This document shows, one piece after another, positions 8,707-18,899 of a DNA stretch of 64,000 nt. Numbering within the stretch: the stretch's first letter is position 1; each line of letters begins with the position of its first letter. The position numbers and the translations under genes were made by a program. The notes under the pieces were generated by a model that was not told the origin of the DNA, did no database searches, and worked only from the letters and a program-made list of their open reading frames with translations. The stretch is from Pseudomonas brassicacearum subsp. brassicacearum (lineage in GTDB: Bacteria; Pseudomonadota; Gammaproteobacteria; Pseudomonadales; Pseudomonadaceae): positions 93,205-157,204 of the forward strand of contig NZ_VZPJ01000013.1 of assembly GCF_008801605.1 (NCBI RefSeq), in the 5' to 3' direction.

Positions 8707-9747
8707 CTAGCCTGCCATCACTTCCCGAATATCCGCCGCCAATTCCCGCACCCGTGCTTCTTCGGTATCCCACGAGCACATGAAGCGTGCGCCGCCTTTG
8801 CCAATGAACGTGTAGAAACGCCAGCCCTTGGCGGTCAGCGCGGCGATGGCCGGTTCCGAGAGTTGCAGGAACACGCCGTTGGCCTGAACCGGGAACATCA
8901 GTTCCACGCCGGGAATGTCGCTGACCAGCTCTGCCAGCAATTGGGCGCAGTGGTTGGCGTGGCGGGCGTGCTTGAGCCAGGCCTGGTTTTGCAGCAGGCC
9001 GACCCAGGGCGCGGAGAGGAAGCGCATCTTCGAGGCCAGTTGCCCGGCCTGTTTGCAGCGATAGTCGAAGTCTTCGGCCAGGTCATGGTTGAAGAACAGG
9101 ATCGCCTCACCTACCGCCATGCCGTTTTTCGTGCCGCCGAAGCACAGCACGTCCACGCCGGCCTTCCAGGTCAGGTCGGCCGGGGAGCAGCCGAGGAAGG
9201 CGCAGGCGTTGGAAAAACGCGCGCCGTCCATGTGCAGGTTCAGCCCCAGTTCCTTGCAGGTGACGCTGATGGCGCGGATTTCTTCCGGGGTGTAGACACT
9301 GCCGACTTCCGTGGCCTGGGTCAGGGTCACGACCCGGGGCTTGGGGTAGTGGATGTCCTGGCGCTTGAGGGCGATCTCACGGATCGACTCGGGGGTCAGC
9401 TTGCCGTTTTCGGTGCGCGCCACCAGCAGCTTGGAGCCGTTGGAGAAGAACTCCGGCGCGCCGCATTCGTCGGTTTCGACGTGGGCGGTTTCCGAGCAGA
9501 TCACGCTGTGGTAACTCTGGCACAGTGAGGACAACGCCAAGGAGTTGGCCGCCGTGCCGTTGAACGCGAAGAACACTTCGCAGTCGGTTTCGAACAAGGC
9601 CCGGAAATCGTCCGCCGCGCGGTGGGTCCACTCGTCGTCGCCGTAGGCGCGTTGGTGACCCTGGTTGGCTTCTTCCATGGCCGCCCAGGCTTCGGGGCAA
9701 ATGCCGGAATAGTTGTCGCTGGCAAACTGTTGACTCTTGTCGGTCAT
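8707..9747 (-). CDS. ltaE: low-specificity L-threonine aldolase
   Basis: 346 residues. A PLP enzyme of fold type I that splits L-threonine or allo-threonine into glycine and acetaldehyde. FASDNYSG opens the protein, and the PLP lysine lies in CFGGTKNGM after HMDGARFSNA. The start at 9747 has AAGGAGC upstream; the frame stays open further upstream without family similarity. Its place in a betaine/sarcosine/glycine cluster fits glycine metabolism and matches the P. aeruginosa order, where it is called ltaA. Confidence 0.9.
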   Translation of the reverse strand: MTDKSQQFASDNYSGICPEAWAAMEEANQGHQRAYGDDEWTHRAADDFRALFETDCEVFFAFNGTAANSLALSSLCQSYHSVICSETAHVETDECGAPEFFSNGSKLLVARTENGKLTPESIREIALKRQDIHYPKPRVVTLTQATEVGSVYTPEEIRAISVTCKELGLNLHMDGARFSNACAFLGCSPADLTWKAGVDVLCFGGTKNGMAVGEAILFFNHDLAEDFDYRCKQAGQLASKMRFLSAPWVGLLQNQAWLKHARHANHCAQLLAELVSDIPGVELMFPVQANGVFLQLSEPAIAALTAKGWRFYTFIGKGGARFMCSWDTEEARVRELAADIREVMAG

Positions 9748-9981
9748 GGCCTTGCTCCTTGAATAGAGAGTCCTGGATAAAGAGATCCCTGGCGGAATGC
9801 CCGGGTGGGGCGTTCCATGGTGCGGCGTGTTTGGGTCCACAGCGCCGTGTCGATCATGGTTCGGTGCGCTTGAGTGCGCAACGCCGTGATCTATGTTGGT
9901 GCGCACTTTACCCAAGATTAGCGGGGGAACACACCGGATGTTTCTGTCGGAAAGTATCAATCTCGTCGCGCGGCTTTATAC

Positions 9982-10686
9982 ATGAGCCGGCGCGACGGAG
10001 CGCTGGACCTGCTCAAGTGGCTGGCTCTGTTGGCGATGGTGCTCGATCATCTGCGATATGTCGGTTTCTCCGTCGATTGGCTCTATGTGCCGGGCCGGTT
10101 GGCATTTCCGTGGTTCTGCCTGGCGATGGCGGCGAACCTGGCGCGCAACGACACCAGTACCGCCTCATGGCGTTACCTGGGCTGGCTGTTGTTATTCAGT
10201 GCCGTCAGCGAAATCCCCTACCGCTTGTTCATCCCTGATCCCGTCACCCTGAATGTGATGCCAACCCTGGTCCTGGGCTTGCTGGTGGCGCGCAGTTGGC
10301 GGGTGCCGACGCTGGAGGCGCGCGGCCTGGCCGCGGTGGCGTTGTTGTTGGCGGCACTGTTTTCATCGCAACTGATGTTCGGGTTCTTCGGTGTGTTGCT
10401 GCCGCTGGCGATGCTGCTGGTGTTTCGCCGGCCCTGGTATTTCGCCTTGTTGCCGGGGTTGGTCTGCGTGGCGGCCAATCAATGGCGGGTGTTGTATGGC
10501 GCGGCATGGCTGGGGGATGGGGTGGCGTTGTGGGGGCTGGTGGCTTGCCTGATCGCGCCATGGCTTGGGCTGATGCTTTTGCGACAGGCTGGTCGTTTTC
10601 ATCCACCGGCGATGCGGCGCTGGGCGTATGGCCTTTATCCCGCGCATTTCCTGTTACTGCTCGCGGTTCGCCATATCGTCGAGTAA
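9982..10686 (+). CDS. TraX family membrane protein
   Basis: 234 residues with about seven hydrophobic segments. The opening GALDLLKWLALLAMVLDHLRY is characteristic of TraX, named for F-pilin N-acetylation but widespread on chromosomes without conjugation genes. No conjugation genes are near. No clear ribosome binding site precedes the ATG. Position between the threonine aldolase and glyA matches the P. aeruginosa betaine cluster, but a role there is unknown. Confidence 0.8.
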   Translation: MSRRDGALDLLKWLALLAMVLDHLRYVGFSVDWLYVPGRLAFPWFCLAMAANLARNDTSTASWRYLGWLLLFSAVSEIPYRLFIPDPVTLNVMPTLVLGLLVARSWRVPTLEARGLAAVALLLAALFSSQLMFGFFGVLLPLAMLLVFRRPWYFALLPGLVCVAANQWRVLYGAAWLGDGVALWGLVACLIAPWLGLMLLRQAGRFHPPAMRRWAYGLYPAHFLLLLAVRHIVE

Positions 10687-10733
10687 CCCTATGGGAGCAG
10701 CATCTTGGGAACTAAGGCGCGGGAGCAAAGCCA

Positions 10734-10820
10734 GTGGGAGCAAGGCTTGCCCGCGATGAAAGCGCCGCGCGCTCCCATGGACCGAGGCGCCTGGATCGCG
10801 AGCAAGCTTTGCTCCCACAG
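10734..10820. repeat. REP doublet upstream of glyA
   Basis: GTGGGAGCAAGGCTTGCC and an inverted CGAGCAAGCTTTGCTCCCAC flank a GC-rich middle. It separates traX-like from glyA. Confidence 0.9.
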
Positions 10821-10897
10821 TGCTATCGCGCAGGCCTTGCTCTCCGACTCTTTGATCCCATGTCGTAAACGCACCTTTGCGTGGCGTCCATAGGCAT

Positions 10898-11001
10898 TTG
10901 ACATGCCTGCGCCAGCCATACCATCGCATCCAAAGGGCACGACCGAACGGTCCGTGCCTCACCGAGACGAAAGGCGCACCGCCGCCGCTGGGAGAGACGC
11001 G
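10898..11001 (+). promoter_or_regulatory. glyA upstream region with TTGACA and a GC-rich leader
   Basis: TTGACA at 10898-10903 is a perfect -35 hexamer but no good -10 follows at 17 bases. About 80 bases of GC-rich leader precede glyA and end in a GGGAGAGA ribosome site. A glycine riboswitch was considered and not supported. Confidence 0.3.
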
Positions 11002-12255
<1,254 letters not shown>

Positions 12256-12276
12256 GTCGGTTTTGGAGTAATGACT

Positions 12277-13527
12277 ATGCAACGCTATTCGGGCTTCGGC
12301 CTCTTCAAACACTCTCTCAGCCATCACGAAAACTGGCAGCGGATGTGGCGCACGCCGACCCCGAAAAAGGTCTATGACGTGGTCATCGTCGGCGGTGGCG
12401 GGCATGGCCTGGCGACCGCCTACTACTTGGCCAAGGAACACGGCATCACCAACGTGGCCGTGGTCGAGAAGGGCTGGTTGGGCGGCGGTAACACCGCGCG
12501 CAACACCACCATCGTGCGCTCCAACTATCTGTGGGACGAATCGGCCCACCTGTACGAACACGCGATGAAACTCTGGGAAGGCCTGTCCCAGGACCTGAAC
12601 TACAACGTGATGTTCTCCCAGCGTGGCGTCTACAACCTGTGCCACACCCTGCAGGACATCCGTGATTCCGAGCGTCGCGTCAGCGCCAACCGCCTCAACG
12701 GCGTGGACGGCGAGCTGCTCAACGCCAAGCAAGTGGCCGACGAGATCCCATACTTGGATTGCTCGAAGAACACCCGTTACCCGGTGATGGGCGCCACCGT
12801 CCAGCGTCGCGGCGGCGTGGCCCGTCACGATGCCGTGGCCTGGGGCTTTGCCCGGGCGGCGGACGCGTTGGGCGTGGACCTGATCCAGCAGACCGAAGTG
12901 ATCGGTTTCCGCAAGGAAAACGGCGTGTGCATCGGCGTGGAAACCAACAAGGGCTTCATCGGCGCCAAGCGTGTCGGCGTGGTGACCGCTGGTAACTCCG
13001 GACACATGGCCAAGCTCGCGGGCTTCCGCCTGCCGATCGAATCCCACCCGCTGCAAGCGCTGGTGTCGGAGCCGATCAAGCCGATTATCGACAGCGTGAT
13101 CATGTCCAACGCCGTGCACGGCTACATCAGCCAGTCCGACAAGGGCGACCTGGTGATCGGCGCCGGTATCGACGGCTACAACGGCTACGGCCAGCGTGGT
13201 TCGTACCCGGTGATCGAACACACCATCCAGGCCATCGTCGAAATGTTCCCGGTGCTCTCGCGGGTGCGCATGAACCGTCAGTGGGGCGGCATCGTCGACA
13301 CCACGCCGGACGCCTGCCCGATCATCTCCAAGACCCCGGTGCCGAACATGTTCTTCAACTGCGGTTGGGGCACCGGCGGCTTCAAGGCAACACCGGGCTC
13401 GGGCAACGTCTTCGCTGCAAGCCTGGCCAAGGGTGAAATGCATCCGCTGGCCGCGCCGTTTTCCATCGACCGTTTCCACAACGGCGCACTGATCGACGAA
13501 CACGGCGCTGCTGCCGTCGCCCACTAA
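12277..13527 (+). CDS. soxB: heterotetrameric sarcosine oxidase, beta subunit
   Basis: 416 residues. The FAD-binding subunit in which sarcosine is oxidised. The ADP-binding motif VVIVGGGGHGLATAYYLA begins near residue 33. The ATG at 12277 is chosen over 12271 because GGAG at 12265-12268 is only two bases from the latter. It is followed by soxD after 14 bases. Confidence 0.95.
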   Translation: MQRYSGFGLFKHSLSHHENWQRMWRTPTPKKVYDVVIVGGGGHGLATAYYLAKEHGITNVAVVEKGWLGGGNTARNTTIVRSNYLWDESAHLYEHAMKLWEGLSQDLNYNVMFSQRGVYNLCHTLQDIRDSERRVSANRLNGVDGELLNAKQVADEIPYLDCSKNTRYPVMGATVQRRGGVARHDAVAWGFARAADALGVDLIQQTEVIGFRKENGVCIGVETNKGFIGAKRVGVVTAGNSGHMAKLAGFRLPIESHPLQALVSEPIKPIIDSVIMSNAVHGYISQSDKGDLVIGAGIDGYNGYGQRGSYPVIEHTIQAIVEMFPVLSRVRMNRQWGGIVDTTPDACPIISKTPVPNMFFNCGWGTGGFKATPGSGNVFAASLAKGEMHPLAAPFSIDRFHNGALIDEHGAAAVAH

Positions 13528-13541
13528 CAGGAGAAATCCCT

Positions 13542-13871
13542 ATGTTGCACATCTTCTGTCCTCACTGCGGCGAACTGCGCTCCGAAGAGGAATTCCATGC
13601 ATCCGGCCAGGCGCATATCCCGCGTCCACTGGATCCGAACGCCTGCACCGACGAACAGTGGGGCGACTACATGTTCTTCCGTGACAACCCGCGCGGGTTG
13701 CACCATGAGCTGTGGGATCACGTCGCCGGTTGCCGCCAGTACTTCAACGTGACCCGCGACACCGTGACCTACGAGATTCTCGAAACCTACAAGATCGGCC
13801 AAAAGCCGCAATTCACCGACAAGGCTGACAGTCCGAAAGCGGCCGCACAGGCTCTGGGAGAGAAGGTATGA
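13542..13871 (+). CDS. soxD: sarcosine oxidase, delta subunit
   Basis: 109 residues. The small zinc-binding subunit of the tetramer; FCPHCGE near the N-terminus supplies two cysteine ligands. Its stop overlaps the soxA start by four bases (ATGA), indicating translational coupling. Length is normal for the family. Confidence 0.95.
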   Translation: MLHIFCPHCGELRSEEEFHASGQAHIPRPLDPNACTDEQWGDYMFFRDNPRGLHHELWDHVAGCRQYFNVTRDTVTYEILETYKIGQKPQFTDKADSPKAAAQALGEKV

Positions 13872-16800
13872 GCCAGATCAATCGCCTGTCCAACGGTGGA
13901 CGGATCGACCGCAACAAAGCGCTGAGCTTCACCTTCAACGGCCAGACCTACAAAGGCTTCGAGGGCGATTCCCTGGCCGCTGCGCTGCTGGCCAACGGTG
14001 TCGACATCATTGGCCGCAGCTTCAAGTATTCGCGTCCTCGCGGCATCTTCGCCGCCGGTGCCGAAGAGCCGAACGCCGTGCTGCAGATCGGTGCCACCGA
14101 AGCCACACAAATCCCTAACGTGCGCGCCACGCAACAGGCGCTGTACCAGGGTCTGGTCGCCACCAGCACCAACGGCTGGCCGAACGTGAACAACGACATG
14201 ATGGGCATTCTCGGCAAGGTCGGCGGCAAACTGATGCCGCCGGGCTTCTACTACAAAACCTTCATGTACCCGCAATCGTTCTGGATGACCTACGAGAAGT
14301 ACATCCGCAAGGCTGCCGGCCTGGGTCGCTCGCCGACCGAGAACGATCCGGACACCTACGACTACATGAACCGCCACTGCGACGTGCTGATCGTCGGCGC
14401 TGGCCCTGCCGGCCTGGCCGCCGCACTGGCCGCGGCCCGCAGCGGTGCGCGCGTCATCCTGGCCGATGAGCAGGAAGAGTTCGGCGGCAGCCTGCTCGAC
14501 TCCCGCGAGAGCCTGGACGGCAAGCCTGCGATCGAATGGGTCGCTGCGGCGGTGGCTGAACTGCGCTCGATGCCAGAAGTGGTGTTGCTGCCTCGCGCCA
14601 CGGTGAACGGTTACCACGACCATAACTTCTTGACCATCCATGAGCGCCTTACCGACCACCTCGGTGATCGAGCGCCCATCGGCCAGGTCCGCCAGCGCAT
14701 CAACCGCGTCCGCGCCAAGCGCGTGGTCCTGGCGACCGGCACCTGCGAGCGTCCGCTGGTCTACGGCAACAACGACGTGCCGGGCAACATGCTGGCCGGT
14801 GCGGTGTCCACCTACGTGCGTCGCTACGGCGTGGCACCGGGCAAGAAACTGGTGCTGAGCACCAACAACGACCATGCCTATCGCGTGGCCCTGGACTGGT
14901 TCGACGCCGGCCTGCAAGTGGTGGCCGTTGCCGATGCGCGCAGCAACCCGCGTGGTGCGCTGGTGGAAGAAGCCCGCGCCAAGGGCATTCGCATCCTCAC
15001 CGGCAGCGCCGTGATCGAGGCCCGCGGCAGCAAGCGCGTCACCGGGGCACGTGTTGCCGCGATCGACGTCCGTGCCCACAAAGTCACCAGCCCCGGCGAA
15101 TGGCTGGACTGTGACCTGGTGGCCAGTTCCGGCGGCTACAGCCCGGTGGTTCACCTGGCTTCGCACCTGGGTGGCAAGCCGATCTGGCGTGAAGATATCC
15201 TCGGTTTCGTACCGGGCGAAGCACCGCAAAAGCGCGTGTGCGTCGGTGGTGTGAACGGTGTCTACAGCCTTGGCGATAGCTTGGCCGATGGCTTCGAGGG
15301 CGGCGTGCGCGCGGCCAACGAAGCCGGCTTCAAGGCAGTGGAGGGCGTGTTGCCCAAAGCCCTGAGTCGTCACGAAGAGCCAACCCTGGCGCTGTTCCAG
15401 GTGCCCCACGAAAAATCCACTGCACGGGCGCCGAAGCAATTCGTCGACCTGCAGAACGACGTCACCGCCGCCGCCATCGAGCTCGCCACCCGCGAAGGCT
15501 TCGAGTCGGTGGAGCACGTCAAGCGCTACACCGCACTGGGCTTCGGTACCGACCAGGGCAAGCTGGGCAACGTCAACGGCCTGGCCATCGCGGCCCGCTC
15601 GCTGAACGTGAGCATCCCGCAGATGGGCACCACCATGTTCCGTCCGAACTACACGCCGGTAACCTTCGGCGCGGTGGCTGGTCGGCACTGTGGGCACATC
15701 TTCGAGCCGGTGCGCTTCACTGCGCTGCATGCCTGGCATGTGAAAAACGGCGCCGAGTTCGAAGACGTCGGCCAGTGGAAGCGCCCTTGGTACTTCCCGA
15801 AGAACGGTGAAGATCTGCATGCCGCGGTCAAGCGCGAATGCAAGGCCGTGCGCGACAGCGTTGGCCTGCTGGATGCCTCCACCCTGGGCAAGATCGACAT
15901 CCAGGGCCCGGACGCCCGCGAGTTCCTCAACCGCGTCTACACCAACGCCTGGACCAAGCTCGACGTGGGCAAGGCCCGCTACGGTCTGATGTGCAAGGAA
16001 GACGGCATGGTCTTCGACGACGGCGTGACAGCCTGTCTGGCGGACAACCACTTCCTGATGACCACCACCACGGGTGGCGCGGCGCGCGTGCTGCAATGGC
16101 TGGAGATCTATCACCAGACCGAATGGCCGGACCTGAAGGTGTACTTCACCTCGGTCACCGACCACTGGGCGACCATGACCCTGTCGGGCCCCAACAGCCG
16201 CAAGCTGCTGAGCGACGTCACCGACATCGACCTGGACAAGGACGCTTTCCCGTTCATGACCTGGAAGGAAGGCCTGGTGGGCGGCGTGCCGGCGCGGGTG
16301 TTCCGGATCTCGTTTACCGGTGAGCTGTCGTACGAAATCAACGTGCAGGCCGACTACGCCATGGGCGTGCTCGAGCAGATCGTCGAGGCCGGCAAGAAGT
16401 ACAACCTGACCCCGTATGGCACCGAGACCATGCACGTATTGCGGGCCGAGAAGGGCTTCATCATCGTCGGTCAGGACACTGACAGCTCGATGACCCCGGA
16501 CGACCTGAACATGGGCTGGTGTGTAGGGCGGACCAAGCCGTTCTCGTGGATCGGCTGGCGCGGCATGAATCGCGAAGATTGCGTGCGTGAAGACCGCAAG
16601 CAACTGGTGGGTCTCAAGCCGATCGACCCGAATGTCTGGCTGCCGGAAGGCGCACAACTGGTGTTCAACACCAAGCAGGCGATTCCGATGACCATGGTTG
16701 GCCACGTGACCTCCAGCTATGCCCACAACTCCCTGGGTTATTCATTTGCCATGGGTGTGGTCAGGGGCGGCCTCAAGCGGATGGGCGAGCGGGTGTTCGC

Positions 16801-16885
16801 GCCATTGGCCGACGGCAGCGTGATCGAGGCAGAGATCGTTTCTTCGGTGTTCTTCGATCCGAAGGGGGATCGGCAGAACATTTAA
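13868..16885 (+). CDS. soxA: sarcosine oxidase, alpha subunit
   Basis: 1005 residues. The large subunit that binds NAD+ and, through its C-terminal GcvT-like half, tetrahydrofolate, so that the methyl carbon leaves as methylene-THF (or as formaldehyde without THF). Residues 10-100 form a small ferredoxin-like domain without iron ligands. VLIVGAGPAGLAAALAAARS near residue 173 is the dinucleotide site, and the region from about 610 onward is the aminomethyltransferase fold. FMN links alpha and beta subunits in the family. Confidence 0.95.
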   Translation: MSQINRLSNGGRIDRNKALSFTFNGQTYKGFEGDSLAAALLANGVDIIGRSFKYSRPRGIFAAGAEEPNAVLQIGATEATQIPNVRATQQALYQGLVATSTNGWPNVNNDMMGILGKVGGKLMPPGFYYKTFMYPQSFWMTYEKYIRKAAGLGRSPTENDPDTYDYMNRHCDVLIVGAGPAGLAAALAAARSGARVILADEQEEFGGSLLDSRESLDGKPAIEWVAAAVAELRSMPEVVLLPRATVNGYHDHNFLTIHERLTDHLGDRAPIGQVRQRINRVRAKRVVLATGTCERPLVYGNNDVPGNMLAGAVSTYVRRYGVAPGKKLVLSTNNDHAYRVALDWFDAGLQVVAVADARSNPRGALVEEARAKGIRILTGSAVIEARGSKRVTGARVAAIDVRAHKVTSPGEWLDCDLVASSGGYSPVVHLASHLGGKPIWREDILGFVPGEAPQKRVCVGGVNGVYSLGDSLADGFEGGVRAANEAGFKAVEGVLPKALSRHEEPTLALFQVPHEKSTARAPKQFVDLQNDVTAAAIELATREGFESVEHVKRYTALGFGTDQGKLGNVNGLAIAARSLNVSIPQMGTTMFRPNYTPVTFGAVAGRHCGHIFEPVRFTALHAWHVKNGAEFEDVGQWKRPWYFPKNGEDLHAAVKRECKAVRDSVGLLDASTLGKIDIQGPDAREFLNRVYTNAWTKLDVGKARYGLMCKEDGMVFDDGVTACLADNHFLMTTTTGGAARVLQWLEIYHQTEWPDLKVYFTSVTDHWATMTLSGPNSRKLLSDVTDIDLDKDAFPFMTWKEGLVGGVPARVFRISFTGELSYEINVQADYAMGVLEQIVEAGKKYNLTPYGTETMHVLRAEKGFIIVGQDTDSSMTPDDLNMGWCVGRTKPFSWIGWRGMNREDCVREDRKQLVGLKPIDPNVWLPEGAQLVFNTKQAIPMTMVGHVTSSYAHNSLGYSFAMGVVRGGLKRMGERVFAPLADGSVIEAEIVSSVFFDPKGDRQNI

Positions 16886-16910
16886 CACTTGAGCCCTGTG
16901 GTGAGGGGCG

Positions 16911-16999
16911 TGTGGGAGCAAAGCTTGCTCGCGATGCAGGCGACACGGTAGCCATCAGACCGAGTTATCGTTCATCGCGGGCAAGCCTTGCTCCCACAG
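16911..16999. repeat. REP doublet inside the sox operon (soxA-soxG gap)
   Basis: TGTGGGAGCAAAGCTTGCTC and an inverted copy form a hairpin-capable 89-bp element between two genes whose products form one complex. It may stabilise the upstream message or reduce readthrough into soxG. Confidence 0.9.
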
Positions 17000-17045
17000 C
17001 GTCAAGCACCGGCAGGTCGAGCAAGCATTCAGACAGGTGCTCCAC

Positions 17046-17678
17046 ATGACCGCAGTCAACGTGTACCAACAACGCCCAACCACCGGGGCCAAGGCCGAGT
17101 CGTCGCTGCACCATGCCGACCTCGCCAGCCTGGTGGGCAAGGGCCGCAAGAACGCCGGTGTGACCGTGCGCGAGAAAAAACTCCTGGGCCACCTGACCCT
17201 TCGTGGCGACGGTCACGACCCGGCGTTCGCCGCCGGTGTGCACAAGGCCCTGGGCCTGGAATTGCCAGGTGCGCTGACCGTCATCGTCAAGGGTGAAACC
17301 AGCCTGCAATGGCTTGGCCCGGATGAATGGCTGTTGGTGGTGCCCACTGGCGAAGAGTTCACCGCCGAGCAGAAACTGCGCGAAGCCCTGGGCGAGCTGC
17401 ACATCCAGATCGTCAACGTCAGCGGCGGCCAGCAGATCCTCGAACTGTCCGGCCCGAACGTGCGCGACGTGCTGATGAAGTCCACCAGCTATGACGTTCA
17501 CCCAAGCAACTTCCCGGTGGGCAAGGCCGTGGGCACGGTGTTCGCCAAGTCGCAACTGGTGATCCGCCACACGGGCGAAGACACCTGGGAACTGGTGATC
17601 CGCCGCAGCTTCTCGGATTACTGGTGGCTGTGGTTGCAGGATGCCGCGGCTGAGTATGGCTTGAGCGTGCAGGGCTGA
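17046..17678 (+). CDS. soxG: sarcosine oxidase, gamma subunit
   Basis: 210 residues, a GcvT-like small subunit needed for assembly of the tetramer. NVYQQRP at the start and WLGPDEWLLVVP are typical of SoxG. ATG 17046 gives the family N-terminus; ATG 17037 would add three residues. It is separated from soxA by a REP, unlike the tight soxBDA spacing. Confidence 0.92.
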   Translation: MTAVNVYQQRPTTGAKAESSLHHADLASLVGKGRKNAGVTVREKKLLGHLTLRGDGHDPAFAAGVHKALGLELPGALTVIVKGETSLQWLGPDEWLLVVPTGEEFTAEQKLREALGELHIQIVNVSGGQQILELSGPNVRDVLMKSTSYDVHPSNFPVGKAVGTVFAKSQLVIRHTGEDTWELVIRRSFSDYWWLWLQDAAAEYGLSVQG

Positions 17679-17706
17679 AACACTGCAGTCCTTGTGGAAG
17701 CAAAAC

Positions 17707-17794
17707 TGTGGGAGCAAAGCTTGCTCGCGATGCGGGCGCTTGAGTTCCAGATAGACCGCGTTGTTTTTATCGCGAGCAAGCTTTGCTCCCACAG
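17707..17794. repeat. REP doublet between soxG and purU
   Basis: TGTGGGAGCAAAGCTTGCTC with an inverted copy CGAGCAAGCTTTGCTCCCAC. Confidence 0.9.
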
Positions 17795-17860
17795 ATAAAT
17801 CCTCCGCCACAGGTTCTGTGTCCGGCGGGGGGTTATCCATAACAAACAGGAGTCACCGCA

Positions 17861-18718
17861 ATGAGCCGCGCCCCAGACACATGGATCTTGACTGCCGACT
17901 GCCCCAGCGTGCTCGGCACGGTGGACGCGGTGACCCGCTTTCTGTTCGAGCAGGGCTGCTACGTCACCGAGCACCACTCCTTCGACGACCGGCTCTCGGG
18001 ACGCTTCTTCATTCGCGTGGAGTTTCGCCAACCGGAAGGTTTTGACGAACAGAATTTCCGTTCCGGCCTGGCCGAGCGTGCCGAAGCCTTCGGCATGGTT
18101 TTCGAACTGACGCCGCCCAACTACCGGCCCAAAGTGGTGATCATGGTCTCCAAGGCCGATCACTGCCTCAACGACTTGCTCTACCGCCAGCGCATCGGCC
18201 AGTTGTCCATGGACGTGGTGGCCGTGGTGTCCAACCACCCCGACCTCAAGCCGCTGGCCGACTGGCACCAGATTCCCTACTACCATTTCCCCCTGGACCC
18301 GAACGACAAGCCTTCCCAGGAGCGGCAGGTGTGGCAGGTGATCGAAGACACCGGCGCCGAGCTGGTAATCCTTGCGCGCTACATGCAAGTGCTGTCGCCG
18401 GAGCTGTGTCGCAAGCTCGACGGCAAGGCGATCAACATCCACCACTCGCTGCTGCCGGGTTTCAAGGGCGCCAAGCCGTATCACCAGGCCTACAACAAAG
18501 GCGTGAAGCTGGTGGGCGCCACGGCGCACTACATCAACAACGACCTGGATGAAGGTCCGATCATCGCCCAGGGCGTGGAAGTGGTGGACCACAGCCACTA
18601 TCCCGAAGACCTGATCGCCAAGGGCCGGGACATCGAAGGGCTCACCCTGGCCCGGGCCGTGGGGTATCACATCGAACGAAGGGTGTTCTTGAACGCCAAT
18701 CGCACTGTCGTTCTTTAG
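17861..18718 (+). CDS. purU: formyltetrahydrofolate deformylase
   Basis: 285 residues. It hydrolyses 10-formyl-THF to formate and THF, recycling folate loaded by sarcosine breakdown. Residues 8-85 are an ACT domain (regulatory); the formyltransferase-like domain follows, with INIHHSLLPGFKGAKPYHQA and the GATAHYINNDLDEGPII catalytic region. AGGAG precedes the start. The location at the end of the sox cluster matches P. aeruginosa purU2. Confidence 0.93.
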   Translation: MSRAPDTWILTADCPSVLGTVDAVTRFLFEQGCYVTEHHSFDDRLSGRFFIRVEFRQPEGFDEQNFRSGLAERAEAFGMVFELTPPNYRPKVVIMVSKADHCLNDLLYRQRIGQLSMDVVAVVSNHPDLKPLADWHQIPYYHFPLDPNDKPSQERQVWQVIEDTGAELVILARYMQVLSPELCRKLDGKAINIHHSLLPGFKGAKPYHQAYNKGVKLVGATAHYINNDLDEGPIIAQGVEVVDHSHYPEDLIAKGRDIEGLTLARAVGYHIERRVFLNANRTVVL

Positions 18719-18723
18719 ACCGA

Positions 18724-18790
18724 CATCGCGAGCAAGCTCGCTCCCACAGGGAGTACGCGATCAACTGTGGGAGCGAGCTTGCTCGCGATG
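18724..18790. repeat. REP doublet between purU and fdhA
   Basis: CATCGCGAGCAAGCTCGCTC and its inverted copy, 15 bases apart, six bases after the purU stop. Confidence 0.9.
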
Positions 18791-18899
18791 AGGCCCTTAC
18801 AGACAACAAAGAAACAAAGACACAAGCACTAACCCGAGCAATCAACGCGCTGCCTGCCTGGGCAACGCAGTTCCACAAAAACAACAGCGAGGTGAAAGC

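Noticed and set aside
9982..10686. TraX as evidence of a conjugative element
   Set aside because: TraX-family genes are common on chromosomes; no other transfer genes or attachment sites are near, and the position is conserved in the betaine cluster.
10920..11001. Glycine riboswitch before glyA
   Set aside because: The leader has GGGAGAGA, but the GCCGAAGG-type core and paired aptamer layout are not present; the purine run serves as the ribosome site.
13787..16726. A 979-codon open frame on the minus strand opposite soxA
   Set aside because: It mirrors soxA in a high-GC gene, has no domain-like sequence, and soxA is certain. Similar long mirror frames opposite the cytochrome, glcB and acyl-CoA dehydrogenase genes were dismissed for the same reason.
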